Position numbers and translations under genes: made by a program. From Calothrix sp. C42_A2020_038 (GTDB lineage: Bacteria > Cyanobacteriota > Cyanobacteriia > Cyanobacteriales > Nostocaceae): a stretch of DNA of 64,000 nt. The notes under the pieces are model-generated. The model did no database searches. It had not been told where the DNA came from and worked only from the letters and a program-made list of their open reading frames with translations. The stretch is from NCBI GenBank assembly GCA_015272395.1, contig JACYLQ010000047.1, forward strand, positions 1-64,000. Reading direction: 5' to 3'. Position 1 is the first letter of the stretch, and the number at the start of each line of letters is the position of its first letter. Positions 1 through 8,051 of this stretch are shown here, piece by piece.

Positions 1-569
1 TCTCTACGCCCGAAATCCACGCCAATCACATTATTAGTCCCCGTCCTTAAGGACGAGGTCTTAATAAGTGGTTGGGATACTTCATCCTTGGTTTGAATAT
101 GAATGTAATAAAAGCCATCCCGATGCTTACACAGTTGCGCCGATGTTGGCTTTTTACCTTTGAGCTTGCCTCGCTGGTAGTTACCCACATCCAATTTGAT
201 ATGCTCCCTAGCTTCGGACAGGGTAAGGCTAACAGTCCAGTCTTTCTCCCTAAAAGCAAAAATCCTAGCGTCATAGTCGGCGCTAGTGGGTTTAAAGAAT
301 TTGACTGGTTTATTCTTTTGCTTGGCAGTTTTGCGGTTAGCTCCTACTCTGGCGCAAGCTCTGACAGCCAAATTCGCAGACAACCCAAACAGCGAGCGCA
401 AATCCTGATAAACCAAGTTTTGGATAGTTGTCTTGCTCGTTATTTGGGGCTTAACTTGTTGATTGGCATAGTTGCAAGCATCCGCAAACGCCTTCAGTGT
501 TGCCTCAATTTGGACAACTTGTTGAGGTGTGGGGTTAAGCTTACAAACCAATGTCAGTACTTGTTCCAT
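1..569 (-). CDS. tnpB: RNA-guided endonuclease TnpB / OrfB-type transposase, N-terminal part (cut by window edge)
   Basis: Reading the minus strand from the ATG at 569 gives an open frame of 189 codons that runs off the left edge. It starts MEQVLTLVCKLNPTPQQ, typical of cyanobacterial IS200/IS605 and IS1341-type TnpB, and carries the usual ACNYANQQ segment near residue 30. It ends at the edge with VIGVDFGRR, the first RuvC strand with its catalytic Asp. TnpB is a guide-RNA-directed nuclease that helps such transposons persist. The RuvC-II, RuvC-III and zinc-finger parts lie outside the window, so intactness cannot be judged. Just before VIGVDFG the frame contains SLRTG, encoded by a perfect GTCCTTAAGGAC palindrome that looks like an in-frame repeat insertion. 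No tnpA is visible. Confidence 0.88.
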   Translation of the reverse strand, partial: MEQVLTLVCKLNPTPQQVVQIEATLKAFADACNYANQQVKPQITSKTTIQNLVYQDLRSLFGLSANLAVRACARVGANRKTAKQKNKPVKFFKPTSADYDARIFAFREKDWTVSLTLSEAREHIKLDVGNYQRGKLKGKKPTSAQLCKHRDGFYYIHIQTKDEVSQPLIKTSSLRTGTNNVIGVDFGRR

Positions 570-600
570 AAAACAAATTGTATCACCTATGAAGTGCTGA

Positions 601-650
601 CGGCGATTGAAATCGCCTGCGCCTTACCCCCATGTCTAAAGCCAGGGGCT
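601..650. mobile_element. Hairpin-bearing upstream end of the tnpB element
   Basis: About 30 to 80 bases upstream of tnpB lie two hairpins. GGCGATT pairs with AATCGCC (602-617). CCCC pairs with GGGG (627-648) around a loop containing a TCTAAAGCCA-like core. Subterminal imperfect hairpins of this CCCCTGGCTTTAG type are characteristic of IS200/IS605 ends. A closely related hairpin occurs at 56526-56550 beside the decayed tnpB. The exact cleavage site cannot be read from sequence alone. Confidence 0.5.
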
Positions 651-818
651 TCCACGGCGCCAGGTGTAGGCGTGAACAAATAAATCCAAATCGACCCTGA
701 TGCAAGACATTTATCTATACAATTTTGCACTGAGTTCATATACCAATAAAACTTCTACTCAAATCAAGCAAGAGGTTGATTAAACATGGCTAATTTTAAT
801 TTTTTTCCTCCAACTAAC

Positions 819-2504
819 CTAAGCTTGATATGCGTTTTTGACAGCTAACCAGTTACTGGCAATAGGCATTCGCCATCCTGTGCCAAACGCACGGTCTGTA
901 ATCTTTAACCCTGGAGGCGCCTGTCGTCGTTTGAATTCTGCCCGTGCGACCATTTGAATAACTCGGTTTACTGTCGCAACTTCATGTCCAGCAGTCACAA
1001 TTTGGGCAGCAGATTGATGGTCATGTATTAATCTTTCTAAGATGTCATCCAGAATTTCGTATGGTGGCAAAGAATCTTGGTCTAGTTGTCCGGGTTTTAG
1101 CTCTGCACTAGGAGCTTTGACCAGTATATTATTAGGGATAATTTCCGAATTAGAGTTCAGCCAGTGACACAAAGAATAAACGCGCGTTTTTGGAACATCA
1201 GCAATAACTGCAAGTCCCCCGTTCATATCACCGTATAAAGTACAGTAACCCACAGCCATTTCCGATTTATTGCCAGTCGAAAGCAGTAAATAACCAAATT
1301 TATTCGCTACTGCCATTAGTAAATTACCCCGAATTCGGGATTGAATATTTTCTTCAGCTAAACCAAATTCTGTACCTGCGAATAAACTTACTAAAGCAGT
1401 ATCAAAACCTTGCATCAATTCGCCAATTGGAATAACTTGTGTTTTAATACCAAGATTTTCACCCAGCCCTAAAGCATCACTGATTGAATGGTCGGAACTG
1501 TAGGGAGAAGGCATCAGTATGCCGAGGACATTTTCTTTACCAAGTGCAGCAGTAGCAATAGCAGCGACAAGAGCAGAGTCAATACCACCGCTTAAACCCA
1601 AAACAGCTTTGGAAAAACGGCATTTTTCGGCATAGTCACGAACTCCCAACACTAAAGCACGCCAAATTTCTTCGTCTTCGCTCTCACACATCGGAATTAC
1701 TGAGCTAGGAAGTAAATCATGCTGCTTAGTGTCAAATTCAACGTATGTTAAATCTGCATCGAATCCTAACGCACGGCAAACAATTTCTCCTTTACGTGAT
1801 AGTGCAAAACTATTACCATCGAACAATAAATCATCGTTACCACCAACTTGATTCGCGTATATTATTGGTTGCTTATACCGAGTTGCACTATATCGTAACA
1901 TTGCTTCGCGCGACTTTTGTTTGCTAACACTATAAGGTGAAGCAGATAAATTGATGATAAAATCTACACCAAGATTCGCTAAATCTGCAATTGGGTTGAT
2001 GGCATAACTACGTTTACCCCAGTACTCTTCATCATTCCACAAATCCTCACATATAGTAACACCAATGTTAATGTTATCAAGAGTAAAATAATTAGCTTGT
2101 AATCCTGGCTCAAAGTAGCGACGTTCATCAAAAACATCGTATGTTGGTAAAAGGCGTTTGTGAAAGATTTGTTTAACACGGCCTTCATCAACTAGTGCTA
2201 TACTATTGAACAAACTTTTACCACCATTGACATGTGCTTTTGTATTTGGTTCAACAGTGCCAACTAGCACAGCTAAATTCATTGGGATATCTTGTGCTAT
2301 TTGCAGCAATGTCATACTCATTGCTTCAATAAAACTGGGATTTAGTAGTAAATCTCTTGGTGGATATCCGCACAGTGAAAGTTCAGGGGTTAACAATAAA
2401 CGGGCGCCTGCATCTGAAGCTTGTTGTGCAACTTGTAAGATTTTTGCAGTATTTCCTGGTAAATCCCCAATAATAGGATTAAGTTGTGCGATTGCAATTT
2501 TCAT
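819..2504 (-). CDS. nadE: Glutamine-dependent NAD+ synthetase
   Basis: This enzyme makes NAD+ from nicotinate adenine dinucleotide, ATP and glutamine, the last step of NAD synthesis. The 561-residue protein has the two-domain form. An N-terminal nitrilase-type glutaminase domain (about 1-260) has a visible Glu41, Lys116, Cys152 triad (TPELS, FHKR, TICEDLW). The C-terminal synthetase domain has the ATP-pyrophosphatase P-loop SGGIDS at 305-310 and an LSTGNKSE motif near residue 410. Length matches the bacterial glutamine-dependent class. It is the last gene of a minus-strand run pncB-nadD-nrtR-nadE. It is separated from nrtR by 60 bp holding AT-rich heptad repeats, so co-transcription is likely. 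The start gives the canonical MKIAIAQLNP beginning. Confidence 0.96.
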   Translation of the reverse strand: MKIAIAQLNPIIGDLPGNTAKILQVAQQASDAGARLLLTPELSLCGYPPRDLLLNPSFIEAMSMTLLQIAQDIPMNLAVLVGTVEPNTKAHVNGGKSLFNSIALVDEGRVKQIFHKRLLPTYDVFDERRYFEPGLQANYFTLDNINIGVTICEDLWNDEEYWGKRSYAINPIADLANLGVDFIINLSASPYSVSKQKSREAMLRYSATRYKQPIIYANQVGGNDDLLFDGNSFALSRKGEIVCRALGFDADLTYVEFDTKQHDLLPSSVIPMCESEDEEIWRALVLGVRDYAEKCRFSKAVLGLSGGIDSALVAAIATAALGKENVLGILMPSPYSSDHSISDALGLGENLGIKTQVIPIGELMQGFDTALVSLFAGTEFGLAEENIQSRIRGNLLMAVANKFGYLLLSTGNKSEMAVGYCTLYGDMNGGLAVIADVPKTRVYSLCHWLNSNSEIIPNNILVKAPSAELKPGQLDQDSLPPYEILDDILERLIHDHQSAAQIVTAGHEVATVNRVIQMVARAEFKRRQAPPGLKITDRAFGTGWRMPIASNWLAVKNAYQA

Positions 2505-2510
2505 CTTCGT

Positions 2511-2531
2511 ATTTTAGATTTTAGATTTTGA
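2511..2531. repeat. Heptad-type tandem repeat (TTTTAGA units)
   Basis: The nrtR-nadE spacer holds TTTTAGATTTTAGATTTTGA, about three 7-bp units of the type TTTTAGA. The same word, or its complement AATCTAAA / AATCCAAA, recurs at 9085-9107, 27460-27475, 27560-27596 and 61085-61130. These resemble the short tandemly repeated repetitive sequences known from heterocystous cyanobacteria. Confidence 0.6.
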
Positions 2532-2564
2532 ATTTATGATTTTATACATCCGTGTTCTAAGCTA

Positions 2565-3311
2565 TTAAATGAAAACTAAAGGTTTATCTTTAAAAGGTGC
2601 AAAAGCTTCTGCATTAAAGCGGTATAAAGAAGCGGGACGACCAGCACCTCTTGACACTTTAATACCTGTATCCGATAAAAATCCTAGTTTCAGTAGTCGG
2701 GCACGGAAATTAGAATAATCAGAAAAGTTTTCACCCAAGACAGTTATGTATAACTGGTATAAATCATTGAGTGTAAACATTTCTGGTAAAACATCAAACG
2801 CAACAGGACTATATTCCAACTTATTCTTCAGGCGCCGATGTCCGTATGTCAAAATTTCATTATGGTCAAATGCTAACTGTGGAACCTGCTTGACTGAGTA
2901 CCATGCAATTCCTGCAACTTTATCAGCAATTAATTCAGCTTCTTCAAACCGAACCAAAGCAAAATAACTAACCGATAAATACCTGACTCCAAAACTAGTA
3001 CTGTCTTCTCTTGGGTCACGTAATGGACCACCAAATGTATATAACTGTTCCAAGTAGAGATTCTCTACCCGAATTTTTTCTGCCATAATCCGATACGCAG
3101 CATCTTCTAGTGACTCTCCCTGTCGGACTAATGTACCAGGAAGACTCCAAGAATTTATAAATGGTTCTTGCTGACGCATTACTAACAAAACTAGTAATCG
3201 ATTTTGAGCAGTATCTACTGAAAAAATAACATTATCAACGCCGACTTTGAAATCAGCCAAAGGTTGTTGATTTAACGAACGTGCAGACAGTTTTGAGTTA
3301 TGTCCTGGCAT
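2565..3311 (-). CDS. nrtR: NrtR-type Nudix-fold transcriptional regulator of NAD metabolism
   Basis: The 248-residue protein has a Nudix-like domain (about 20-160) followed by a C-terminal winged helix (about 170-248, with LYQLYITVLGE and RLLKLGFLSDTG). This is the architecture of NrtR, which senses ADP-ribose or related NAD metabolites and represses NAD genes. The catalytic Nudix box is degraded: after GESLEDAAY the REUxEE core reads RIMAEK, so hydrolysis is not expected. That fits a sensor rather than an enzyme. It lies inside the NAD operon and overlaps nadD by 40 bp. A perfect 13-bp inverted repeat upstream of pncB is the obvious operator candidate. Family and context agree well. Confidence 0.9.
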   Translation of the reverse strand: MPGHNSKLSARSLNQQPLADFKVGVDNVIFSVDTAQNRLLVLLVMRQQEPFINSWSLPGTLVRQGESLEDAAYRIMAEKIRVENLYLEQLYTFGGPLRDPREDSTSFGVRYLSVSYFALVRFEEAELIADKVAGIAWYSVKQVPQLAFDHNEILTYGHRRLKNKLEYSPVAFDVLPEMFTLNDLYQLYITVLGENFSDYSNFRARLLKLGFLSDTGIKVSRGAGRPASLYRFNAEAFAPFKDKPLVFI

Positions 3312-3868
3312 TTGTACAAATGCTGTTGATTGATATAATCTATTACGGCTGGGGTTAAAGCATTAGAGTTACCACTTTCCCGGTAAGATGTAGAAGAAAC
3401 ATCTAAACCAGTAAAAGGCGCGATAGTAATTTTGGCGCCGAGTTGTTTTACTCCTTGCAAGCTAGTGTCATTTATTGCATATCCTGGACGTGGTACAACA
3501 AAAAGCTGAACCTGTTGCAATAAATCTTTAATTCGATACCAGCGTGGTAGTTGAGTCAGCAAGTCTGAACCGACTACTAAAGTATACTCTGCACATTGCC
3601 ATTTTTGCTTGGCTTTATCTAACGTTTCTAAGGTTCGCAAACTACTTAGGTCTTGTTGTAAATTTACATTGTGACGATGCGAATCAATACCTTCAATCAA
3701 TAGTTGTAACATTACGACACGATGTTCTAATGGAACTTTGTGTGATTTAAAGGGATTTTCTGCTGCCCATACCGCGACTAAATCAAAACACTGTGATAAC
3801 CATTTTAATACTTTTTGGTGTCCAGCAGTTGGTGGGTCGGCACTTGTACCAAATAACGCGATTTGCAT
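3272..3868 (-). CDS. nadD: Nicotinate-nucleotide adenylyltransferase
   Basis: This enzyme transfers AMP from ATP to nicotinate mononucleotide, giving deamido-NAD, the substrate of the NadE encoded downstream. The 198-residue protein opens with ALFGTSADPPTAGHQ, the nucleotidyltransferase (H/T)xGH signature, here TAGH at 14-17. It has VVGSDLL in the middle and the SSTSYRES element near residue 162, corresponding to the ISSTxxR adenylate-binding motif. Size is normal for cyanobacterial NadD. It follows pncB by 64 bp and overlaps nrtR by 40 bp, so the three are very likely one transcript. Confidence 0.92.
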   Translation of the reverse strand: MQIALFGTSADPPTAGHQKVLKWLSQCFDLVAVWAAENPFKSHKVPLEHRVVMLQLLIEGIDSHRHNVNLQQDLSSLRTLETLDKAKQKWQCAEYTLVVGSDLLTQLPRWYRIKDLLQQVQLFVVPRPGYAINDTSLQGVKQLGAKITIAPFTGLDVSSTSYRESGNSNALTPAVIDYINQQHLYKCQDITQNCLHVR

Positions 3869-3932
3869 AAATTATTAATGGCTAGTAAAGGAATAGCTAA
3901 TCAAACTGGGTATCTATAATGTCTGTCAAATT

Positions 3933-5348
3933 CTAAATTTTTATGTAAGCGTGACTCTTTTTAGTTGTTTGAACCAATTTTTCTAGATCTTGTGATATCT
4001 CCACTTGGAACTGGCTAATATTTTCTAGTTGTTTGATATGCTCTGGTAAGCTTGAAACTTGAGAGAATGTACGCCTTTTGATAGTATTTAAGTCTTCTGG
4101 ATGCTTTAAACGCATACCCTCTTTTACAAAAATCTGTAACATCGGCTGTTCTCCTATTAATGGTTCTTCCGTTACTAATCCTAATCGGTCGTTTTCTAAT
4201 TTCATACCATCGGAAGTATTCGAGTAGCGACGGAAGATTTGTTTGCGTCCAGGGTATGTAGTTTTACCACTCGACTGTTTCATTACTGGGATGCCATCTA
4301 TTTCCACTAATTTATAAACTCCATTTACAGGAGAACCTGTTACTAATTTTGTCCCTACACCATAGCCGTCAATTTGGGCACCTGCTGTTTTCAAACGAGT
4401 AATTTCCCATTCATTCAAGTCACCACTAGCAAAAATAGGTACATTTGGCAAATAAGAACGTACCTGATTTGACAATTTTACTAAATCACCAGAATCAAGT
4501 CTTACTCCTGCTAACTCAATTTCTCCACTATTTATTTTTTCACTTAATCTTTCAGCCGCAGCTACTGTATTATAAGTATCAATCAGTAAAGCCGCGCCAG
4601 GAAAATATCGGTGAAATGCTGTGAATGCCTGCTCTTCGCTACCTTCGAGTGCTGAAAGTGCCATAACTAATGCATGTGCCATCGTACCACTCGGTTTTGT
4701 TCCTAATTGTAAAGCTGCGAACACATTAGATGTTGCGTCAAAACCTGCCGCCAAAGCCGCACGCGCTGCCCAGACGGCACCTTGAGGACTAAAAGCACGT
4801 CGCGTACCGAATTCTAACAATGTTGCTTTTTCCCCAGCGACATCTCGAATCCGCGCTGCGCGTGTCGCAATCAATGTTTGATAATTTATTACATTCAATA
4901 GATATGTCTCTACTAGCTGTGCTTGCCACAATGGAGCTTCAACTCGCAGTAACGGTTCATTTTCAAACACAACACTTCCTTCTGGTAATGCCCAAACATT
5001 TCCTGTGAACCTCGCATTCTCCAGTAGTTTCCAAAACCTTTCTGGTGCATTATTAAAAATTTCTGTTCTTTTTAAAGCTTCTATCTGTGCCTGATTAAAC
5101 TGCAATTTTTCCAAATAGTCTAAAGCTTGCGCTAAACCCATTGCAATTAAATACCCAAACCCTGAAGGCAACCTACGCACAAATAATTCAAAACTTGCCT
5201 GCTTATCTTCCACTCCTTCACCTACGTAACAAGCTGCCATTGTTAGCTGGTACAAGTCTGTCAATAAACTGCAATCATCTGCATTTACAAACAGCGACGA
5301 CTGCTGAATGTCTCTTTCTAGATAGCCCAATTCTGAAACAGTGGTCAT
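3933..5348 (-). CDS. pncB: Nicotinate phosphoribosyltransferase
   Basis: This enzyme converts nicotinate plus PRPP and ATP to nicotinate mononucleotide, the entry step of NAD salvage. The 471-residue protein has the family's early LLTDLYQLTMA motif (about 28-38), a central EFGTRRAFSPQGA segment (about 175-190) and the IDGYGVGTKLVTG motif (about 325-340) near the phosphate-binding end of the barrel. It is the first gene of the NAD operon. A perfect inverted repeat lies 29 bp upstream of its start codon, which suggests direct control by the NrtR encoded in the same operon. The start at 5348 (MTTVSELGYLE) fits the known N-terminal length of the family. Confidence 0.95.
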   Translation of the reverse strand: MTTVSELGYLERDIQQSSLFVNADDCSLLTDLYQLTMAACYVGEGVEDKQASFELFVRRLPSGFGYLIAMGLAQALDYLEKLQFNQAQIEALKRTEIFNNAPERFWKLLENARFTGNVWALPEGSVVFENEPLLRVEAPLWQAQLVETYLLNVINYQTLIATRAARIRDVAGEKATLLEFGTRRAFSPQGAVWAARAALAAGFDATSNVFAALQLGTKPSGTMAHALVMALSALEGSEEQAFTAFHRYFPGAALLIDTYNTVAAAERLSEKINSGEIELAGVRLDSGDLVKLSNQVRSYLPNVPIFASGDLNEWEITRLKTAGAQIDGYGVGTKLVTGSPVNGVYKLVEIDGIPVMKQSSGKTTYPGRKQIFRRYSNTSDGMKLENDRLGLVTEEPLIGEQPMLQIFVKEGMRLKHPEDLNTIKRRTFSQVSSLPEHIKQLENISQFQVEISQDLEKLVQTTKKSHAYIKI

Positions 5349-5376
5349 TGAAAAATGTCCTCTAAGAAATGTTTCT

Positions 5377-5407
5377 ATTATTTATGGTAAAAAATACCAT
5401 AAATAAT
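5377..5407. promoter_or_regulatory. Perfect 13-bp inverted repeat, candidate NrtR operator
   Basis: ATTATTTATGGTA and TACCATAAATAAT are perfect complements separated by five A residues, centred about 44 bp upstream of the pncB start codon. The position suits a repressor site overlapping the promoter. The operon itself encodes an NrtR regulator. No second copy was found upstream of nadE or elsewhere in the window. An imperfect second palindrome (ACCGTATATACACGGT, 5447-5462) lies further upstream. Confidence 0.65.
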
Positions 5408-5781
5408 GTCAAGCCGCACAAGACATAAAAGCGATAAATACGTGAAACCGTATATACACGGTCACTTTTATGCTATTTTTACGAAAACTTAATATACCTT
5501 AATATAAAAATGCTGCGTAACACCACAAGATTATTTGCTTCGTTAAAAGATTCTTATTGTGCTACACATCCTACTTTTATGGACAAGTTATTAAAAAAAA
5601 GAGTAATGTTACGATTAATGTAAATATTCAAATTATTAATTTACAAAAATTTCAAGTAATATTGCAGCAGGTTTAAATATGTTGCAAAGCTGAGTTAATT
5701 GATATTTTTACAACTAAAGTATAGATATTAGACACCGCGATAGATTAATTTCAAGACTTTAGCTTTCAGGGGTATAGTGCT

Positions 5782-5931
5782 ATGTCAATCTCTAAAATAT
5801 TAGCAATTATTACTCAGTATATTAGTGAAGCTGCGATGGAAATCTTTGCTCCTACGCACGATTCTTATCCAAATATTGGTGTACAACCTTTTTATGGTAA
5901 ACCTTTTAAAGGCCATGCTGATACTTGGTAG
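5782..5931 (+). CDS. Small conserved-looking protein, 49 aa
   Basis: A 49-codon frame starts MSISKILAIITQYISEAAME and ends GHADTW. An AGGGG ribosome binding site sits about 8 bases upstream, and a strong hairpin with a T-run follows at 6058-6097. The first half is an amphipathic or hydrophobic helix. The second half (SYPNIGVQPFYGKPF) is Pro/Gly/aromatic-rich. I have an impression of similar small proteins in Nostocales but cannot name a family, so no function is assigned. It stands alone between the pncB promoter and a convergent membrane protein gene. The signals on both sides make it more credible than a chance frame. Confidence 0.6.
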   Translation: MSISKILAIITQYISEAAMEIFAPTHDSYPNIGVQPFYGKPFKGHADTW

Positions 5932-6057
5932 GTGTGCCAATTTAATATGAAGCTGCAACCCTCCTTATCAAGGGGGTATAAGAGTAATAGTAAAACGCAT
6001 CTTCACATAGAAATGGTATGCCCAATTTTTGACAAATTTGATAACTAATTTTAACTA

Positions 6058-6097
6058 AATCGATGAAACGATAAATTTATCATTTCATCGATTTTTT
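6058..6097 (+). terminator. Intrinsic terminator, probably bidirectional
   Basis: AATCGATGAAA (6058-6068) pairs perfectly with TTTCATCGATT (6083-6093) around an AT-rich inner palindrome, followed by a T-run on the plus strand. It ends the 49-aa gene and also lies just beyond the stop of the convergent membrane protein gene. Confidence 0.75.
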
Positions 6098-6122
6098 CAG
6101 TTTGCGGCGCCATTCCATTATT

Positions 6123-6734
6123 TTAAAGGTGATCCCACTCAAATTCTGCCAGTAGTAGTAGGCAAGACACCATTAATACACCTGTAGCAAGAAATTGCCA
6201 CTCACCAAAATATTTTAGTACAAATACACCAATTAAATGTACGGCGCCAGTAAAAATAATAGTGCGAGAACGTATCGCGAAACCAGTACCAAAGTAACCT
6301 ACAGCACTGAGTCCCAACCATAAGGGACATATATTAATTAATACTTCTCCCCAACCCAAGCAAATACCTAAATCAGTTAAAATAATCCCGATGAGCATCA
6401 ACGCAGCCCAGAAGTACAGCAACCATTCAACTTGTCTTCGTTTTACCCAGTAGTGAGACCAACTCATCATCACCACAGTACCCACACCACTGAGAAATGA
6501 CCATAATGTTGCTTGCAAACTCCAACTAACTGGGAGAAACTGTGCTGTCGTAAACATTGGAATCAGTAAAACACTCCACAGCAAAAATGCTTGGTCAATC
6601 CGGGTGTAAAAAGTAGAGTAAAGTCTAAATTTACCAATTTGCCAGTTGACCAGCCAAAGCCCTTCAATATCATGTATGTCTAAAGTTGCTTGTTTACGGC
6701 GTAATGGAGGTACGGAATAGTTAAAAAAAGCCAT
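6123..6734 (-). CDS. Multi-pass membrane protein of unknown function
   Basis: The protein has about 203 residues from the ATG at 6734 (MAFFNYSVPPLRRKQATLD). An upstream in-frame ATG at 6821 would add 29 poorly coded residues and is less likely. After a soluble start of about 45 residues with DIEGLWLVNWQIGKF it shows six to seven hydrophobic segments, so it should sit in a membrane. Short charged loops (HYWVKRRQVEW, AIRSRT) and a C-terminal EFEWDHL are visible. I do not recognise the family and assign no function. It is transcribed alone, convergent with the small 49-aa gene. Confidence 0.7.
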   Translation of the reverse strand: MAFFNYSVPPLRRKQATLDIHDIEGLWLVNWQIGKFRLYSTFYTRIDQAFLLWSVLLIPMFTTAQFLPVSWSLQATLWSFLSGVGTVVMMSWSHYWVKRRQVEWLLYFWAALMLIGIILTDLGICLGWGEVLINICPLWLGLSAVGYFGTGFAIRSRTIIFTGAVHLIGVFVLKYFGEWQFLATGVLMVSCLLLLAEFEWDHL

Positions 6735-6821
6735 TATTATTTCGTTGCTGTATTTTAATAAAAATTTAATGATTTCCTGACATATTAAGATGGCATATTT
6801 ATGTTTTATATTGTCTAGCAA

Positions 6822-7456
6822 CGTTTCATTTTTACTCTGTCTACGGCAGTGACTCTGGTTATTTTATATTCTATCTAGTGTTGTATATTCTGCTATTCCT
6901 TTTACAAATTTCCGAAATTAATCCTACTTACACTTCAACAAAAGCACAAGCTGACTAATTATGATTTTGTTCTTTACAGTACTATAAAAAATTATTTATA
7001 CGTAGCTCGTTCATTTCAGCAAAATTTAATATTTTATTGTTGAAATTAATCTGAAACTAATAATTATTACCGTTTATTCTCAGTTTCTGTGTTCTACAAG
7101 CGTGAGTACTGATAAAAATAAATAAATAATAAAAGTTTTGTAGAAAGTGAAGATGCGCTCATGAGTAACCGTATCGATTATGAATTTTGTGATAACTAAT
7201 TGTTAAAGCTCATACAAATGTGGACTTGATATTGAAGATTTTCACTAGCTGAAATCATTTGCAGTATAAACGTATCTTTTGCTTGGGTGAGATACACGAA
7301 TTCTTCTCAAATCAAATCCCTGCGTCTAACTACTCGATTAAAAGCCGTTGTACAGCAACAAGTCTAACCGCATAGTTTGAGCTAGAAAGCAAGTAGCACT
7401 TCAAGACAATTATATTTCTTGCATTCAAACGTTAAAGATTAATAGGAGTAAAAATA
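6822..7456. other. Intergenic stretch, no gene seen
   Basis: About 630 bp of AT-rich DNA between a minus-strand membrane protein gene and the plus-strand repeat-protein gene, so it holds both promoters. No convincing frame, RNA gene or long inverted repeat is visible. The only clear signal is the AGGAG ribosome binding site at its right end. Confidence 0.6.
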
Positions 7457-7834
7457 ATGCTTTGGAAACTAGCAGTTGGTGCCATGATGTTACCTGCTTT
7501 TTTGGGTGTTGGTATGACGGCACAAGCCACAACAACTCTACAAAACACCTCACAATCAGAGCTAACACAAAACGTGATTGAAGAGGTGCCACAATATTAC
7601 GCCAATAACTACTACTATAAAAATAATTGTAATCGAGGTTACAGGCAGCGCTCAGGTGGCTACTACAGACAAAACTACTATCGTCCGAGTCACAATGGCT
7701 ATCATCGCCAAAACTACTATTACAGACCACAATCCAACGGGCACAAAACCTACCGTCATGGGTACCACAACAATGGGTACCACAACAATGGGTACCACAA
7801 CAATGGGTACCACAACAACGGATACCATCGTTAG
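7457..7834 (+). CDS. Secreted low-complexity protein rich in Tyr, Asn, His and Gly, with GYHNN repeats
   Basis: The 125-residue protein follows AGGAG 9 bases upstream of the ATG. Residues 1-24 look like a signal peptide (MLWKLAVGAMMLPAFLGVGM, then AQA before TTT). The mature part becomes strongly repetitive: YYRQNYYRPSHNGYHRQNYY, then GYHNN four times in a row and a final GYHR. Such Tyr/His/Asn-rich chains resemble metal-binding or cell-surface low-complexity proteins, but that is inference. The four GYHNN units are encoded by nearly identical 15-bp DNA repeats, which implies recent slippage. The gene is isolated and no family could be named. Confidence 0.72.
   Translation: MLWKLAVGAMMLPAFLGVGMTAQATTTLQNTSQSELTQNVIEEVPQYYANNYYYKNNCNRGYRQRSGGYYRQNYYRPSHNGYHRQNYYYRPQSNGHKTYRHGYHNNGYHNNGYHNNGYHNNGYHR
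7760..7819 (+). repeat. Four 15-bp in-frame tandem repeats
   Basis: The unit GGGTACCACAACAAT is repeated four times (7760, 7775, 7790, 7805). The first three copies are identical and the fourth differs at the last base. Each encodes GYHNN. Near-identity at synonymous positions points to recent expansion, and copy number probably varies between strains. Confidence 0.95.
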
Positions 7835-8051
7835 AAAATAGGGAAGACAAAACCGCATAACTCATAACCTAGTGGTTTGTGTGAAAAGTTTTGGGTGGTA
7901 GAAGATTGGCAACGGATGATAAACAGATGTGACGGATAATTGATTTTAAATAACTGGACTTTGTTTATAATCAACAATTCATCCGTTACATGCGTTGCTC
8001 CCCCAACTCCCCAAAGTTAATGACACAAACCACTAGCTAAGGAGCGCTCTA

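Noticed and set aside
72-683. Plus-strand 203-codon open frame at the left end
   Set aside because: It is antisense to the tnpB coding frame, which gives a recognisable TnpB N-terminus; the plus-strand product resembles nothing.
5447-5462. Second palindrome ACCGTATATACACGGT upstream of pncB as an additional operator
   Set aside because: Two mismatches and no copy elsewhere in the window; too weak to call beyond a mention.
7425-7865. Minus-strand open frame with CCGTH repeats
   Set aside because: It is the antisense shadow of the GYHNN tandem repeats. The plus-strand gene has a ribosome binding site and signal peptide; this frame has neither.
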